A stretch of 64,000 nucleotides of DNA from Zhongshania aquatica (GTDB lineage: Bacteria; Pseudomonadota; Gammaproteobacteria; Pseudomonadales; Spongiibacteraceae), in contig NZ_JANZNQ010000016.1 in the NCBI RefSeq assembly GCF_027257955.1, positions 35,193-99,192 of the forward strand. The letters run 5' to 3'. This document shows, in pieces, positions 35,854 to 46,035 of this stretch. Position 1 is the first letter of the stretch. Each line of letters opens with the position of its first letter. The translations under genes were made by a program, and so were the position numbers. The notes under the pieces were generated by a model. It saw only the letters and a list, made by a program, of their open reading frames with translations. It was not told where the DNA came from and did not search any database.

Positions 35854-38215
35854 GTCTGAGCTAGCGACCCTTAACGAAACGGCAGAGCTCAAAGGTCGCA
35901 TTGCGAAGGACGTACTGGCTTATGGTGCCAGCCTTTTAACCCGATTGGCGGCTGGGGAGTTTGGCGCGCCGCCGGACGATAAGGGAGTCGATGCGCTTTC
36001 AGCCTATGGCGCCGCTGAATTGCCTAGCAATGGAATACTAAATTCGCACTTGCAGAGTATAAAGACCATTAAAAAGGTGGAGGCTTGCATAGTATCCTGC
36101 ATGCTTTGCGCTCGCCCTTTGGATGATTTCTTTGACACGGAAAAGCATGAGCGCATAACCGCGTGGTCACTCTTAGCATGCATTGCTCTTAATAAAGCGG
36201 ATCAAGAGGGCTATCAGGGCATAATTCAAGAGGGCGCCCGGCGAGTACGCTTAATGACGACGGCGGCTTACCAATGGATGTATAGCCTATTGCCTGAGTT
36301 TAACCAGCCAATTGAAGATACCTATGCTGCACTTGCTGAGCTGATGACCATATTAAGTGAGAATATCAATCAGGCAGAGCAATTGGTCAGTACGCATGAG
36401 CGTAATTCCGCGAGCAGAGCCAATAATATTACAGAAGTAGAGGCGGCCAAGAAGAGGTTGGGGCAAGCTAAATCTGAAAAACAGTTCATTGGTCAAATCT
36501 ACTCCCTTTTCGGTCATTATTCTAAGACACTTTTACCTGGCGGCGACGGGCGGCGTGGAGGGGCTGGGGATGCTAATGATAGTGACCAGGCTGCTGTTTC
36601 TGTGGCGCCAGTCGTGGGGCTAGAAGATGACAAGTTAAGATTTCTTGACTGGATCGAAAAGGGCAAGGGTGGACATGGATCTATAGCGGCGGCGGAGCTA
36701 AACCGCGATCGTCCGATCGGCACAAAGTATATTGAACCCGCACTGGTACTACCAAAAAGCATAAATCGGTCGCGAGTACTTGCTCACTTTCGTGCAAGCA
36801 CGATGGTAAATAGAATCGCGATGCGCAATATGGCTAATCCATGCGATTGGGGGGTGCTTACGTGGTTTGAGGCCACCACATTTGTGCAAGCCGCTGCAGC
36901 GAAACTGAATACAAATAAGGCTGCTGCGCTTGGATTGTTCATGTTGTTGGCAGGGAGGTCAACCGATAGGGCAAAATCCTTGGTCATCAATATGGGGGGT
37001 GCCAGTGCAAAGGAACGTATTGACACTATTTTGTTTCGTGGGGATCGAGTGGGCCTGCAGTTTAGGTTGGTTTTGCCCTCCCCGATCGGTGCGGGTAAAG
37101 CGCCACAATTGTTAAAACAGGTGAAGAATACGATAACATTGCGGCTGCCACACTGTTTATTGGAGCCATTGCGGGGGTTGAGAGGGCTGGGGCCTGAGGG
37201 CTACGATTCACTTGAGGCGGAGCTGAAAAGCTTTCTTGGGTCGCTGAATAACGAGTACAACTTGCGACTAACTATCCCGCGGCTCTGTGGTTTTTTGCGG
37301 AGCCAAATGAGACGCCGACTTGATGATCCAGCTGATGCATCGTTAATCTGCGGTGAAACGCCAGATCAGTGTCCAGCATTATATTATTACGCAATAGTGC
37401 CTGAACGAATTGTCAAAGAATACAGAGATTGGGTTGCCGAGCTCATGGGCGCGGCTGATGTCAAAGGAAGTTACCCGTCGGAAATACAAAGTCAAAATGC
37501 GCTAATTGGCAGCAATACCCAATTTGATGTAAAGCACATAAAAAGCTTGTTCAAACATTTAGCCAAATCAGTGGCTGCACACCATACATTCAAAACTAAA
37601 GATTACAAATCGTTCCATAATGCGTACATGTTGTATGTATATGAGGTTCTCTGCCTCGCAGTTGGATATCGAGCGGTTATCAGTCCACTGGAAAATATCA
37701 AGGACTTTGATCTTATTCGCCGTTTACTGTGGATAAGCGATAAAGAAAGCCACAATGGATTGGCGGCTAGAACGGTACCGCTGACCCAGCTTGCAGTGGA
37801 TGTCATAGAAGCCACCATACGCCACATAGAAAGGTTAGCTTACTATTTAAAACCGTATGAGCCTCCAATGGCTGAATATTTGATTCAGTCAGTTCACGGG
37901 GAGAATCCATTTTTATCGATGTTTGACAGTAACGGTAAACTGACGACTCTCCGGCCCTCTATATTGACGCCGGTGTTGAACGACAAGTGGCCATTTGCGC
38001 TTAATTGGCAGCGCCATTTTATGCGATCGAAGCTTAGAGAAAATGGTGTTCCTGGCGATGTCGTAAATGCTTGGATGGGGCATTCAGACTTTGGTGAGGA
38101 AGCATTTGGGCCATGGAGTGGGTTAAGTATTGCCGACTTACGACAATTAGAGGTGGTCATGCAAACCATTCTCTCGGAGCTTGGTATCGCGGCTATCGAA
38201 GGTTGGCAGCGGTAA
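35846..38215 (+). CDS. Large integrase-like protein (tyrosine-recombinase fold, catalytic Tyr not evident)
   Basis: A 789-aa protein. Its C-terminal 200 residues follow the tyrosine-recombinase pattern: an Arg in LAVGYRAVISPLE (box I position), a Lys in WISDKESHNG, RHFMRSKLREN as the HxxR motif, and AWMGHSDFGEEAF as the second His motif. The nucleophile Tyr expected shortly after is not evident; the segment reads FGPWSGLSIADLRQL, with Trp where an aromatic is expected. The N-terminal 550 residues are mostly helical and unrecognised. It may be a structural or regulatory partner of the complete recombinase encoded next, as in known multi-recombinase sets. It starts inside the end of the preceding gene. 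I could not assign it to a named trio family. Confidence 0.72.
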   Translation: MIESELATLNETAELKGRIAKDVLAYGASLLTRLAAGEFGAPPDDKGVDALSAYGAAELPSNGILNSHLQSIKTIKKVEACIVSCMLCARPLDDFFDTEKHERITAWSLLACIALNKADQEGYQGIIQEGARRVRLMTTAAYQWMYSLLPEFNQPIEDTYAALAELMTILSENINQAEQLVSTHERNSASRANNITEVEAAKKRLGQAKSEKQFIGQIYSLFGHYSKTLLPGGDGRRGGAGDANDSDQAAVSVAPVVGLEDDKLRFLDWIEKGKGGHGSIAAAELNRDRPIGTKYIEPALVLPKSINRSRVLAHFRASTMVNRIAMRNMANPCDWGVLTWFEATTFVQAAAAKLNTNKAAALGLFMLLAGRSTDRAKSLVINMGGASAKERIDTILFRGDRVGLQFRLVLPSPIGAGKAPQLLKQVKNTITLRLPHCLLEPLRGLRGLGPEGYDSLEAELKSFLGSLNNEYNLRLTIPRLCGFLRSQMRRRLDDPADASLICGETPDQCPALYYYAIVPERIVKEYRDWVAELMGAADVKGSYPSEIQSQNALIGSNTQFDVKHIKSLFKHLAKSVAAHHTFKTKDYKSFHNAYMLYVYEVLCLAVGYRAVISPLENIKDFDLIRRLLWISDKESHNGLAARTVPLTQLAVDVIEATIRHIERLAYYLKPYEPPMAEYLIQSVHGENPFLSMFDSNGKLTTLRPSILTPVLNDKWPFALNWQRHFMRSKLRENGVPGDVVNAWMGHSDFGEEAFGPWSGLSIADLRQLEVVMQTILSELGIAAIEGWQR

Positions 38216-38253
38216 TCTAACGAGTTAATTGATAAGTAGAGCGAGGGCGTTCA

Positions 38254-41200
38254 TTGTCCAGATTAGGTGGTCGAGTAATTAGGTCCAAAAATCGGACTGA
38301 CCGGCGGGCGAGTATTGAATTAAAAGCAGATGGGCTAATTTTATCGACGTTACAATCGTTAAATGCGTGTCCCGTCGATGAGTTGCGATACAAAGCCGAG
38401 CTCGCGGAACTGTTGGTGCTAATAAATCAAATGTTCCCGCAAATGGCGCACCGGACAGTCGCTAAAAACCGGTTAATTCGGCATGTCGAAATCGGTAACA
38501 AAGAGGGGAGGTGGTCTCTTCCTTTGCCAAACCCTACCATAAAGCTCCGGAGGCATTCCCAGCATAGGACATTAGAGAGGCATGGCTATAGCGCAGAAGC
38601 AGCGAGAATAGCGAGCGCACTATTGGAGGCAATGCGCTATCCTGATTTATTTCGTCATTTAGGTGACGAGGATTACATGCATATGGTGTTGCTATCCGCA
38701 ATCTTATTTGGCGGGTTAAACAATCTCAATTCAGTTCGTGGATTTTGCCGGTTCCTGATGAGTGGCGGTCGACCTGCACGAGTCCAAATTGCAGGGCAAG
38801 TACTCTACTGTGTCTACTTTCAAGTTCAGAAAGAGGAAATAGCGAATGTCTACTCTGAGGGGCAGACTGAGTTATGGCGTCGCTGGTATTGCGATCCGAT
38901 CAGCTTGGGAATGATTTCCCAGTTTGATAAAAACCGAAAGTTAGAGGCTGCTGATTATACAGTCGGGAATATTCTAAAAAATATAAATATGCTTCTGGAA
39001 AAAATGGGCATTACACCGTGGCAAACTAGCTCAACTGCCGAGATGGTAATGTCAGGGGCTGCTGTGTCCGAACAATTGGATAATGTCGACATAAGTGCCG
39101 CACTTGTTGGCGTAGCGTGCGGTAAGATCTTAACGACGAGTATTCCAGTTGACGCCTGGCGGGCTGTTATGCAGACGCAATACATTATCAAAGATCGCTA
39201 TAATTTGGCGCCTGTTTATCAGAAGCACGGCAGACCACGTAAACGTGAGCCTTTCGCAAATCAGAAAATGATTTCATTTGAGTTTCAGCGCCTTGCTACC
39301 ATTGTAAAATTGACTGGCGAAGGTTTACGTAAACGAACGGGTGGGCAGGCAGAAAAAGAGCTCTTAGCGATCGATGTGAGTGAGTGGAGTATCGCAGGAG
39401 AAACACTAAGGGATTGGTATGTTCACCATTTACAAGAAAAATCAAACAGCCTGTCCACTGTCAGCCGCTATCATTATGAGGTTGCGAAATATTGGTTTGA
39501 TGGAAGCACAAATAACGATTATATGGAACTCGATTCAAACGATTGGGAAGAGTACTACGAAAGCGTACTGGGAAATCATACAAAACCAAGTAACCGCGTT
39601 TATAGGGCTGGCAGGTTTCAAGACCTACATAATTTTTGCGTAACAAGATTTAAATTTCTGCCTGCAATTGTTGATGGTAACGGAGTTGGAGATAAGCCGG
39701 CTAAATATGTACATGCATCCTATATAGGATATGGATTGTACGTATCGGTGAAGGAGGCCGTTTTACGTAGCGCTAATTTGACTGATAACGAAAAATTGGA
39801 CATCGAACTGATGACCGTTATGGCATATCGGTTAGGATTGCGAGTCAGTGAAATTTGCAAGTTAAGGCTCTGTGATATCGATTACTCTGCGGAGGGCTGG
39901 GTATTTGTACGTGAAAATATTTATGGGAACAATAAATCGAGTTCGAGTATACGAAAAATTCCAGCAATGGTACTGATGTCGAATAGCGAATGGGATAGAT
40001 TTAGGCGCTATGTAACGAATCGTCGTTTATATTCAGAGAGTTCAAAAGAGTTACTTTTCTATCCAAGTTCCGATAAATATACCCCGTGGAATAAACGGTT
40101 TATATCAGACTTTGTAGGCACATTGCTTAGAGATATATCCGGTTTGACTGACCTTGTGTTTCACAGTTTTCGTCATACTGCGTTGTCAAACCTGCAGTTA
40201 GTCATAGAACAAGAGTGGGAGACTGCATCCATAGTTATGGGTATTGATGTAGATCAGCTTAAAGCGATATATAGGGCTATCGTTGGAAGTTCTGGGGAGA
40301 AACTTCGCCGATACTGGGCGCTCGCCTGTTTTGCTGGTCATAACGACCCTTCTGTAACCTTTCACAGTTATTTGCATTTCTCGGATTTGTTAATTGGGTT
40401 GAAGCTATCTAGAGCCAGATATGAATTTACCAGAGATCAACTGGTTTCTATGACGGGGTTGAGTGCCAGCAATGTTACTAGAAGAATGCGTAAGTTCGGG
40501 GGGGATGTACATAAAATTGCTGCGTCAACCACAATGCCGTCAATCGATGAGAACTTCGAATCAGTTGATAACCCATGTGAACTTGATACAGGAGTGAGTG
40601 TTGATTATCCCGATCAATTCATTTCTATGGCTAGTCATGATCAGGCGTACATGATACTTGAAGAGTACCAGGCTGGTGCTCCAGAAACAGTTCTGTCCCA
40701 TAAGTACGGTATAAGCGAAGACAGATTGAGTTGTTGGATTCAGAATGGGCGGTCATTGCGTGGTATCAAAACCCGTGAAGGAAATTCGCGGCTAATCACT
40801 AAAAATCGATCTAGCAGAGAAAAGTTTAATATTGTCCTTCTTCCTCCTCGTTTAAATTCAGCGGCTGAACAAAAGGACGCAGAGTTGATCATTAAACTGC
40901 TCAATAAACAGTTTGTGAGTGAAGGAAAAGACAGGCGGGCATTGCTCAACTTGATCAATTTTTACTTGCGTCATGTGACCACATCTAACTCCGGAATTCG
41001 TGTTACGGATCCGAAAACATTAGTCAGGTTTATTAACCGGCTTGAATCAGCGGGTATAGTTCCGGTCAGTCGATGGGCTATAAGAATAATCTGCCCAAAA
41101 AATACTGAGTCATTAGAAGAATGGCGTGATGTGGCGAAACTACCAGTGAAAAAAATAGTAATAAGTCGTAGCTCCAAAATTATTACGTCGTCGTATTTAC

Positions 41201-41346
41201 GGCTAACCCACCCAGAGGAAGAAAAAATTATTGCTGGTGCGAACAATTTCAGGAAATTTTCTGCGCGAACTCTCCGATATGTATTTCATATGATCGCAAT
41301 CATGCAGTTTGATAAGTCGTTTTTTATCGTTAAAAATCCTGCTTAA
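38254..41346 (+). CDS. Very large tyrosine recombinase/integrase
   Basis: A 1030-aa protein, far larger than typical phage integrases of about 350-450 aa. The catalytic set appears complete at about residues 520-710: Arg in YRLGLRVSEICKLRLCDI, a basic segment in SSSIRKIPAM, HSFRHTALSNL (HxxR), CFAGHNDPSV (GH motif) and Tyr in TFHSYLHFSD. About 300 residues follow the catalytic core, including a possible helix-turn-helix in DQLVSMTGLSASNVTRRMRK and another in VLSHKYGISEDRLSCWIQN, suggesting extra DNA-binding. The start is a TTG at 38254 after GCGAGGGCG. It is the third gene in a run beginning next to a split tRNA-Arg and is the best candidate for the enzyme that integrated the island. Confidence 0.82.
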   Translation: MSRLGGRVIRSKNRTDRRASIELKADGLILSTLQSLNACPVDELRYKAELAELLVLINQMFPQMAHRTVAKNRLIRHVEIGNKEGRWSLPLPNPTIKLRRHSQHRTLERHGYSAEAARIASALLEAMRYPDLFRHLGDEDYMHMVLLSAILFGGLNNLNSVRGFCRFLMSGGRPARVQIAGQVLYCVYFQVQKEEIANVYSEGQTELWRRWYCDPISLGMISQFDKNRKLEAADYTVGNILKNINMLLEKMGITPWQTSSTAEMVMSGAAVSEQLDNVDISAALVGVACGKILTTSIPVDAWRAVMQTQYIIKDRYNLAPVYQKHGRPRKREPFANQKMISFEFQRLATIVKLTGEGLRKRTGGQAEKELLAIDVSEWSIAGETLRDWYVHHLQEKSNSLSTVSRYHYEVAKYWFDGSTNNDYMELDSNDWEEYYESVLGNHTKPSNRVYRAGRFQDLHNFCVTRFKFLPAIVDGNGVGDKPAKYVHASYIGYGLYVSVKEAVLRSANLTDNEKLDIELMTVMAYRLGLRVSEICKLRLCDIDYSAEGWVFVRENIYGNNKSSSSIRKIPAMVLMSNSEWDRFRRYVTNRRLYSESSKELLFYPSSDKYTPWNKRFISDFVGTLLRDISGLTDLVFHSFRHTALSNLQLVIEQEWETASIVMGIDVDQLKAIYRAIVGSSGEKLRRYWALACFAGHNDPSVTFHSYLHFSDLLIGLKLSRARYEFTRDQLVSMTGLSASNVTRRMRKFGGDVHKIAASTTMPSIDENFESVDNPCELDTGVSVDYPDQFISMASHDQAYMILEEYQAGAPETVLSHKYGISEDRLSCWIQNGRSLRGIKTREGNSRLITKNRSSREKFNIVLLPPRLNSAAEQKDAELIIKLLNKQFVSEGKDRRALLNLINFYLRHVTTSNSGIRVTDPKTLVRFINRLESAGIVPVSRWAIRIICPKNTESLEEWRDVAKLPVKKIVISRSSKIITSSYLRLTHPEEEKIIAGANNFRKFSARTLRYVFHMIAIMQFDKSFFIVKNPA

Positions 41347-42409
41347 TTTCGTAAAATATCGTACTTGTGAAGAAATTTTGTTAATGCCTTTGTCTTCCAG
41401 TAGGTCATCAGTGGAATAGTCAGAGCCGCAGTTACCAGTCCAATTGCCCTATCATTGTGTCTATTTCCCAGTCACCAATTCGGGAGTTGTTGTCCACAGC
41501 ATCAGGGCGGTCATCAATGCTTACACTGTTCTTAACGTGTGCTCGTGTGGATTTGCAATTACGGCGCTTGTCGTATTTCTTGCCTTAACATCGCTATCTG
41601 CGGTTCAAAATAGAACATTAAGCCGCAATCAATGATGGTTTACCTCTGTTAGCTATGACTCGATGCACATGGTTGTAAATTCAGAGTCACTAAGTTGTAA
41701 AGCACCAATTAAAATATTGTTCTGATAACTGGATGAATTATATACTCATTTCACCGTTTTATGATGACAAAATAGACGGATAGTTATAATAGTATTCACT
41801 AGGTATAAACCGGACGCATACATGTTAAATACTGATGCCTCAACTTGTCGCTACCTGTAAAGCTATTTCCATGCGTTGTCCGGATTACCCATTTATTACC
41901 ATGATTGTTTAAGTGCTTAACTTTATTCACTATTAAATGGCGACTGCGATCCAAGCAGGAGAGTAAGGTGGATTCTAAAACTAGAAGGTGCGGTTGGTGG
42001 GTTGGAGGCAAGGCCGGTTATCATGCGACTTTCGCGACTAAAGTTAGCGTCGTCAGTATTAGTGTAGGCTGAAATCCATTTTCGAAGATATAATGAGAAG
42101 GTCTTACGTGAATGGGCCCGTTTCGAATATAGCTGATCTGATAAAGTTCTGCTGGATACGTATATCCGGCGATCCATCTGTTAAAATTGATATAACAGTA
42201 AATCGATTATAGACATAACCAAAGTTCCAGAATATTATGCCGATTAATATAGATTTAGCCGATATGTGCCGTCGCATGGTTAAATCATAGATCGCGAATG
42301 TAATTAAATTATAAAATATAGGGAATTTTCGAAAAAATTACAGTATAAAAATTGACTTTAAAATAGTTTTGGACGGATTGATAATAAAATTTAATTAAGG
42401 ACTTAATTG
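41347..42409. other. Non-coding region between the recombinase and the catabolic genes, about 1.06 kb
   Basis: Several short frames exist, but none resembles a protein I recognise and none has a convincing start. The base composition becomes more AT-rich across this stretch and stays so to the right. I found no tRNA 3' half that would mark the other attachment site here. Confidence 0.5.
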
Positions 42410-43360
42410 ATGAGAATAGTGGTAATTGGTGCAGGGTGTGTCGGATGCTATTTCGGAGCAAAATTACAAGTATCAGGGAACGATGTAGTTTATGTTGCAA
42501 GAGGAAAGCATTTAGATGAAATTAAGAATAATAAACTCATGGTTTCTCATGAAAACTTTTTTTTCGACGATAAGGTCAACGCTGTATCTATTAACCAGTT
42601 ATTAGAAGGATATCATTGTTCTGATTTTGATTTAATTATAATTACATTAAAAAGTACGACTACGGCTGAGGTATTTGATGTAATCGGGAGTTGGGCTAAA
42701 AAAGGGTTATGTCCGATATTATCTTTACAGAATGGTGTAGAAAATGAGGATATTATATCCACGGTCGTTGGTATTGAAAGAACAATTGGTGGTTTAGTTG
42801 TTAAAATAGGCGGTAGCGTAACGCGGCCAGGAGCTGTTGTGGCGCAAGGTGATGCATGTGTTGTTCTTGGCCCATGGCCAAATATTAATAAGAATCCAAT
42901 TGGTACTGATATAACAGAAAATATTTATAATGCTTTAGTTAATTCAAATATCAAAATTAGTATAAGTAATGATATAAAGAAAGAGCTTTGGCGAAAACTT
43001 TTAATAAATAATAGCGTAAATCCATTGTCAGCATTAACGGAATTAGATACACGTGCGTTAACATCAGAAAAAACGTTCTCTAAATTAGTATATTCAATAA
43101 TGGAGGAGACAGCGTTAGTAGCAAAATATGATGACGTTGTGTTGAGTAAAAGGGATATCGATGAAATGTATAATTTAATAAGTGGATTTGATCCGATTAA
43201 AACATCTATGTTAATTGATTATGAAAAAGAAAGAGAGCTTGAAATTGAAGCAATAAGTGGGGCAGTTATACGGCGGGGTAAAAGGCATAATGTAGCTACG
43301 CCAATGACTGAATTAATTAAAGCCTTATTGCTTGCAAAAATAAGTTATAGTTATAAATAG
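42410..43360 (+). CDS. Ketopantoate reductase-family protein (PanE/ApbA-like)
   Basis: About 316 aa from ATG 42410, with AAGG 9 bases upstream; an in-frame TTG immediately before it is less likely. The N terminus MRIVVIGAGCVGCYFGAKL is the NADPH-binding fold of 2-dehydropantoate 2-reductases. LSLQNGVENEDII follows, then a C-terminal helical domain with LWRKLLINNSVNPLSALT, the family's conserved Lys/Asn region. Authentic PanE makes pantoate; many homologues in catabolic islands have unassigned 2-ketoacid reductase roles. It ends 11 bases from the convergent sigma-54 regulator. No other pantothenate genes are near, so a metabolic link to aromatic breakdown is possible but unsupported. The codon use is AT-rich like the dmp genes. 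Confidence 0.85.
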   Translation: MRIVVIGAGCVGCYFGAKLQVSGNDVVYVARGKHLDEIKNNKLMVSHENFFFDDKVNAVSINQLLEGYHCSDFDLIIITLKSTTTAEVFDVIGSWAKKGLCPILSLQNGVENEDIISTVVGIERTIGGLVVKIGGSVTRPGAVVAQGDACVVLGPWPNINKNPIGTDITENIYNALVNSNIKISISNDIKKELWRKLLINNSVNPLSALTELDTRALTSEKTFSKLVYSIMEETALVAKYDDVVLSKRDIDEMYNLISGFDPIKTSMLIDYEKERELEIEAISGAVIRRGKRHNVATPMTELIKALLLAKISYSYK

Positions 43361-43371
43361 AAACCAATTAA

Positions 43372-45072
43372 TTATTGGCAGAGTAAGTTCGCTTTTTTTA
43401 ACCTGTAAGCTAAAGTTGGGCGAGTCATATTTAGAAGGCGTGCAGCTCCAGAAATACTTTTGTTAGATTTCTCGATCGCAGATTTAATTAAAATATTTTC
43501 GACTTCGTCTAAGCTCAAGTTGTTGTCAAAAATTTGGTCAGCCCAATGCTGCTGGGAATAGTTAGATGATGATACTAAATTACCCTCTGTGTTAATTATA
43601 TTGTCTTTTGTATTATCTTGAACTGGCGCTATAGCAAATAAGGATTCGAGATCGATAATATCATTGTTATCAGTGAGTATTATTCCGCGTTCTATAACAT
43701 TTTCCAATTCGCGAATATTTCCAGGCCATTTATAATGCAAACAAGCTTGTAGTGCTTTGTCAGACAGCCCAAGAGTACGTTTGTTGTATTCACGATGAAA
43801 TTTTTCTAAGAAATGTTCCGCGAGCAGTGGTAAATCTTCAATGCGTTCTCGCAACGCAGGTATACTAGCTGGGAAAACGTTTAATCGATAATAAAGGTCC
43901 GCGCGAAATCGCCCTTCCTCGACAGCTTTTGCGAGAGATTCGTTCGTAGCAGCTATAACTCTGACGTCAATTTTTCTAGTGTGATTGTCGCCTACCCTTT
44001 CAAGTTCGTTTTCTTGAAGGACTCGAAGTAAGCTTGCCTGAGCTCTTGGTGTAAGTTCAATAACTTCGTCTAGAAATATCGTTCCACCGTTGGCGCGTTC
44101 GAATCGACCTGCTCGTGATTGATTCGCACCTGTGAAAGCTCCTTTTTCAACGCCGAATAACTCAGCTTCGATTAAATCGTGTGGTATAGCGGCACAATTA
44201 ACTGCAATAAATGGTTTATCTGACCGCTCACTGCGAACATGCACGCTTCGAGCGATTACTTCTTTACCAACGCCTGTTTCACCCAATAATAATACGGTAA
44301 CTTTTCCTTGGGCCGCTTTATCTATCATTTTGCAGACTTTTTTATACGACAGCGACTGGCCAATTCCGTAGTATTGTTCTTCTTGATTATTAATGCAGTG
44401 ATTATATGAATTAAGCTCAGATTGGAGGTCATATAATTCTCCAACGGTAGGATCGGCCTTAAAGTAGCCTCGAAATGAATCTGCGTCATCCCACTCGTCC
44501 GCAGGTTTCCCTACTATTATACATTTCTCATCTCCACAACCACGACAACTAATCTCCCGAAACAATATTTCTTGTTTCATGAAAGATGATGCATATGCAC
44601 AAGCATATCCTAATAGAGACCAGCATGCTGGTTCATCAAGTAAACCAAGCTCAGTTTGACAAATCTCTACTTCGAATGAATCGACCCATTCTAGTTCGCC
44701 ATAAAAATGGCGATTATCTTGATCTATATCTATTTCTAGAGGGATTACTTTCACCATCCCCTTTAGGGAATGAAGCTGGGGACCAGCTAAGAAAATATCT
44801 AGCTCGCTATTGTTGGGCCTAAGTTTCCGAGCGAGTTCTGCGTCACGTAAACCTGATTGGTAACCAAGGCGTAAGAAAAAACCTTTTGCTTGTTCGATTC
44901 CCATTGCGTTTGTTATTTCGCGACGAAACGCTGCCATTGAGCTAACTTGCATCAGCATTACGCGTTGTTCGCCAAACCAAATTTTCCCTTCAGTACCTTG
45001 AAACCGAATTTGATCAGTTAAGTCCTGTATATCTGTATAGCTTACAGAGGGCAGAGTTGAGAAGGTTGCCAT
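43372..45072 (-). CDS. dmpR: Sigma-54-dependent aromatic-responsive activator (DmpR/XylR/TbuT-type)
   Basis: At 566 aa it matches DmpR and XylR in length and layout. Residues about 15-210 form the XylR-N and V4R effector-sensing region, with [20 protein letters not shown] and a CRGCGDEKC zinc-type cluster. The central AAA+ domain has [17 protein letters not shown] (Walker A), [15 protein letters not shown] (the GAFTGA loop that contacts sigma-54) and GGTIFLDEV (Walker B). The Fis-type helix-turn-helix ends the protein ([20 protein letters not shown]). Such proteins bind phenols or alkylbenzenes directly and activate -24/-12 promoters. It is divergent from dmpK. Its own control is not visible. 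The symbol is by analogy; TbuT or PoxR would fit equally well. Confidence 0.92.
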   Translation of the reverse strand: MATFSTLPSVSYTDIQDLTDQIRFQGTEGKIWFGEQRVMLMQVSSMAAFRREITNAMGIEQAKGFFLRLGYQSGLRDAELARKLRPNNSELDIFLAGPQLHSLKGMVKVIPLEIDIDQDNRHFYGELEWVDSFEVEICQTELGLLDEPACWSLLGYACAYASSFMKQEILFREISCRGCGDEKCIIVGKPADEWDDADSFRGYFKADPTVGELYDLQSELNSYNHCINNQEEQYYGIGQSLSYKKVCKMIDKAAQGKVTVLLLGETGVGKEVIARSVHVRSERSDKPFIAVNCAAIPHDLIEAELFGVEKGAFTGANQSRAGRFERANGGTIFLDEVIELTPRAQASLLRVLQENELERVGDNHTRKIDVRVIAATNESLAKAVEEGRFRADLYYRLNVFPASIPALRERIEDLPLLAEHFLEKFHREYNKRTLGLSDKALQACLHYKWPGNIRELENVIERGIILTDNNDIIDLESLFAIAPVQDNTKDNIINTEGNLVSSSNYSQQHWADQIFDNNLSLDEVENILIKSAIEKSNKSISGAARLLNMTRPTLAYRLKKANLLCQ

Positions 45073-45553
45073 TATCTAAATCTCAATATAATTATTCTAT
45101 TGTGAGTGTATAAAGTGCGTGTTTGGAGGGTTGCCAATCAACAATAGTATTTATAGCATTAAATTAGGTGTGCTGGATACACCTATAATAACAATAATGG
45201 TTATCAATACTCCTTACTTTGGAGGATTGATTTAAGATGTAATTTGTGTTTTTAGGAATGTCTTCAAAGATTGCATTATTAAAATTAAAATACAGATAAT
45301 AAAATATTTTTATATGTAGTAAACGGAAAAATATATTGGTTTAGACGAAGCGATAGTAACACCATTTCCCTAAAAATATGTAACTTAGTTTGTGTATAAA
45401 TCAAAAGATTTGATAAAAATTTTATCCACGTAAATATCCATGATCTTCCCGATCGATGTCAAGAATTCAAATCAGATAACATTGATAACCGTGAGTAATG
45501 ATAAAACTCATCTCTAAAAATGTCGTGATCATTTGGTCTAGTGCTCATAAAAC
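45073..45553. other. Divergent control region between the regulator and the dmp operon, upstream part
   Basis: This AT-rich stretch of about 480 bases holds no gene. It must contain the regulator's own promoter and may include binding sites for bending proteins such as IHF. A GG-N10-GC pair at 45337-45350 lacks the flanking consensus and is not accepted as a promoter. Confidence 0.45.
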
Positions 45554-45583
45554 TTAACCATATAATTAATATTGTGTGGTTAA
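45554..45583 (+). promoter_or_regulatory. Putative activator-binding inverted repeat upstream of the dmp promoter
   Basis: TTAACCA at 45554-45560 and TGGTTAA at 45577-45583 form a 7-bp inverted repeat with 16 bases between. Its centre is about 137 bases before the predicted transcription start (about 45706), close to where DmpR/XylR-type activators bind upstream of their sigma-54 promoters. The sequence itself does not match a consensus I can quote, so the assignment rests on symmetry and position. Confidence 0.45.
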
Positions 45584-45679
45584 AACCCGTCCCCATACAA
45601 CGGTATTCAAATAATCATTAATCTAATATATTTAATATATTCAATGACTTAGCTACTTATTGTCTCGGATGCGAGTCTT

Positions 45680-45695
45680 TGGCATCAAGATTGCT
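45680..45695 (+). promoter_or_regulatory. Sigma-54 (-24/-12) promoter of the dmp operon
   Basis: TGGCATCAAGATTGCT carries GG at 45681-45682 and GC at 45693-45694 with exactly 10 bases between, and matches TGGCA-N6-TTGC of the sigma-54 consensus almost fully. The expected start of transcription is near 45706, before the ribosome-binding site AAGGA at 45718-45722 and the dmpK start at 45732. Confidence 0.85.
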
Positions 45696-45731
45696 GTTGT
45701 CCCAATAGTTACCAGTTTAAGGATTTGCATT

Positions 45732-45971
45732 TTGGATGATTACAAAAATTTTCACGACATCAAACGTTATGTTCGAATTAAGGACGAAAGTGACCCTAGG
45801 TTTGTCGAGTTTGATTTTGCAATTGGTCATCCAGAGCTATTTGTGGAGCTGATATTACCTCGTGATGCTTTCGCGATATTCTGTGAAAATAATAATGTAA
45901 TTCATATGGATAAAGAAACAATTAAGAAAATAGATCTGGAATCAAAAAAGTGGCGATACGGTGATAAATAA
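45732..45971 (+). CDS. dmpK: Phenol hydroxylase assembly subunit (DmpK/P0)
   Basis: About 79 aa when started at TTG 45732. The frame is open from 45660, but the sigma-54 promoter at 45680-45695 lies inside that extension, and AAGGA sits 9 bases before the TTG, so the longer form would not be transcribed. The core KRYVRIKDE, then RFVEFDFAIGHPELFVELIL and FAIFCENNNVIHM, match the phenol hydroxylase P0 subunit. In the dmp system DmpK is needed for iron loading or activation of the hydroxylase, not for catalysis. It is the first gene of the operon, followed by dmpL after 64 bases. Length fits known P0 proteins (about 80-90 aa). Confidence 0.9.
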   Translation: MDDYKNFHDIKRYVRIKDESDPRFVEFDFAIGHPELFVELILPRDAFAIFCENNNVIHMDKETIKKIDLESKKWRYGDK

Positions 45972-46035
45972 CGATAGAAATACCGTTATTAAATTTAAAT
46001 TCTGAAAAATATTAATTGATAATAAAGAGGGATAT

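Noticed and set aside
35846..41346. Assigning the recombinase genes to the gamma-mobile-trio family or to RIT elements
   Set aside because: Only the general idea of a multi-recombinase set is shared; sizes and motifs could not be matched from memory, so no name is given.
41444..42177. Short frames on both strands between the recombinase and the PanE-like gene
   Set aside because: None has a convincing start, codon pattern or family resemblance.
45335..45352. A GG-N10-GC spacing that could be a sigma-54 promoter
   Set aside because: The bases around GG and GC do not match the TGGCAC/TTGC consensus, and a much better site lies at 45680-45695.
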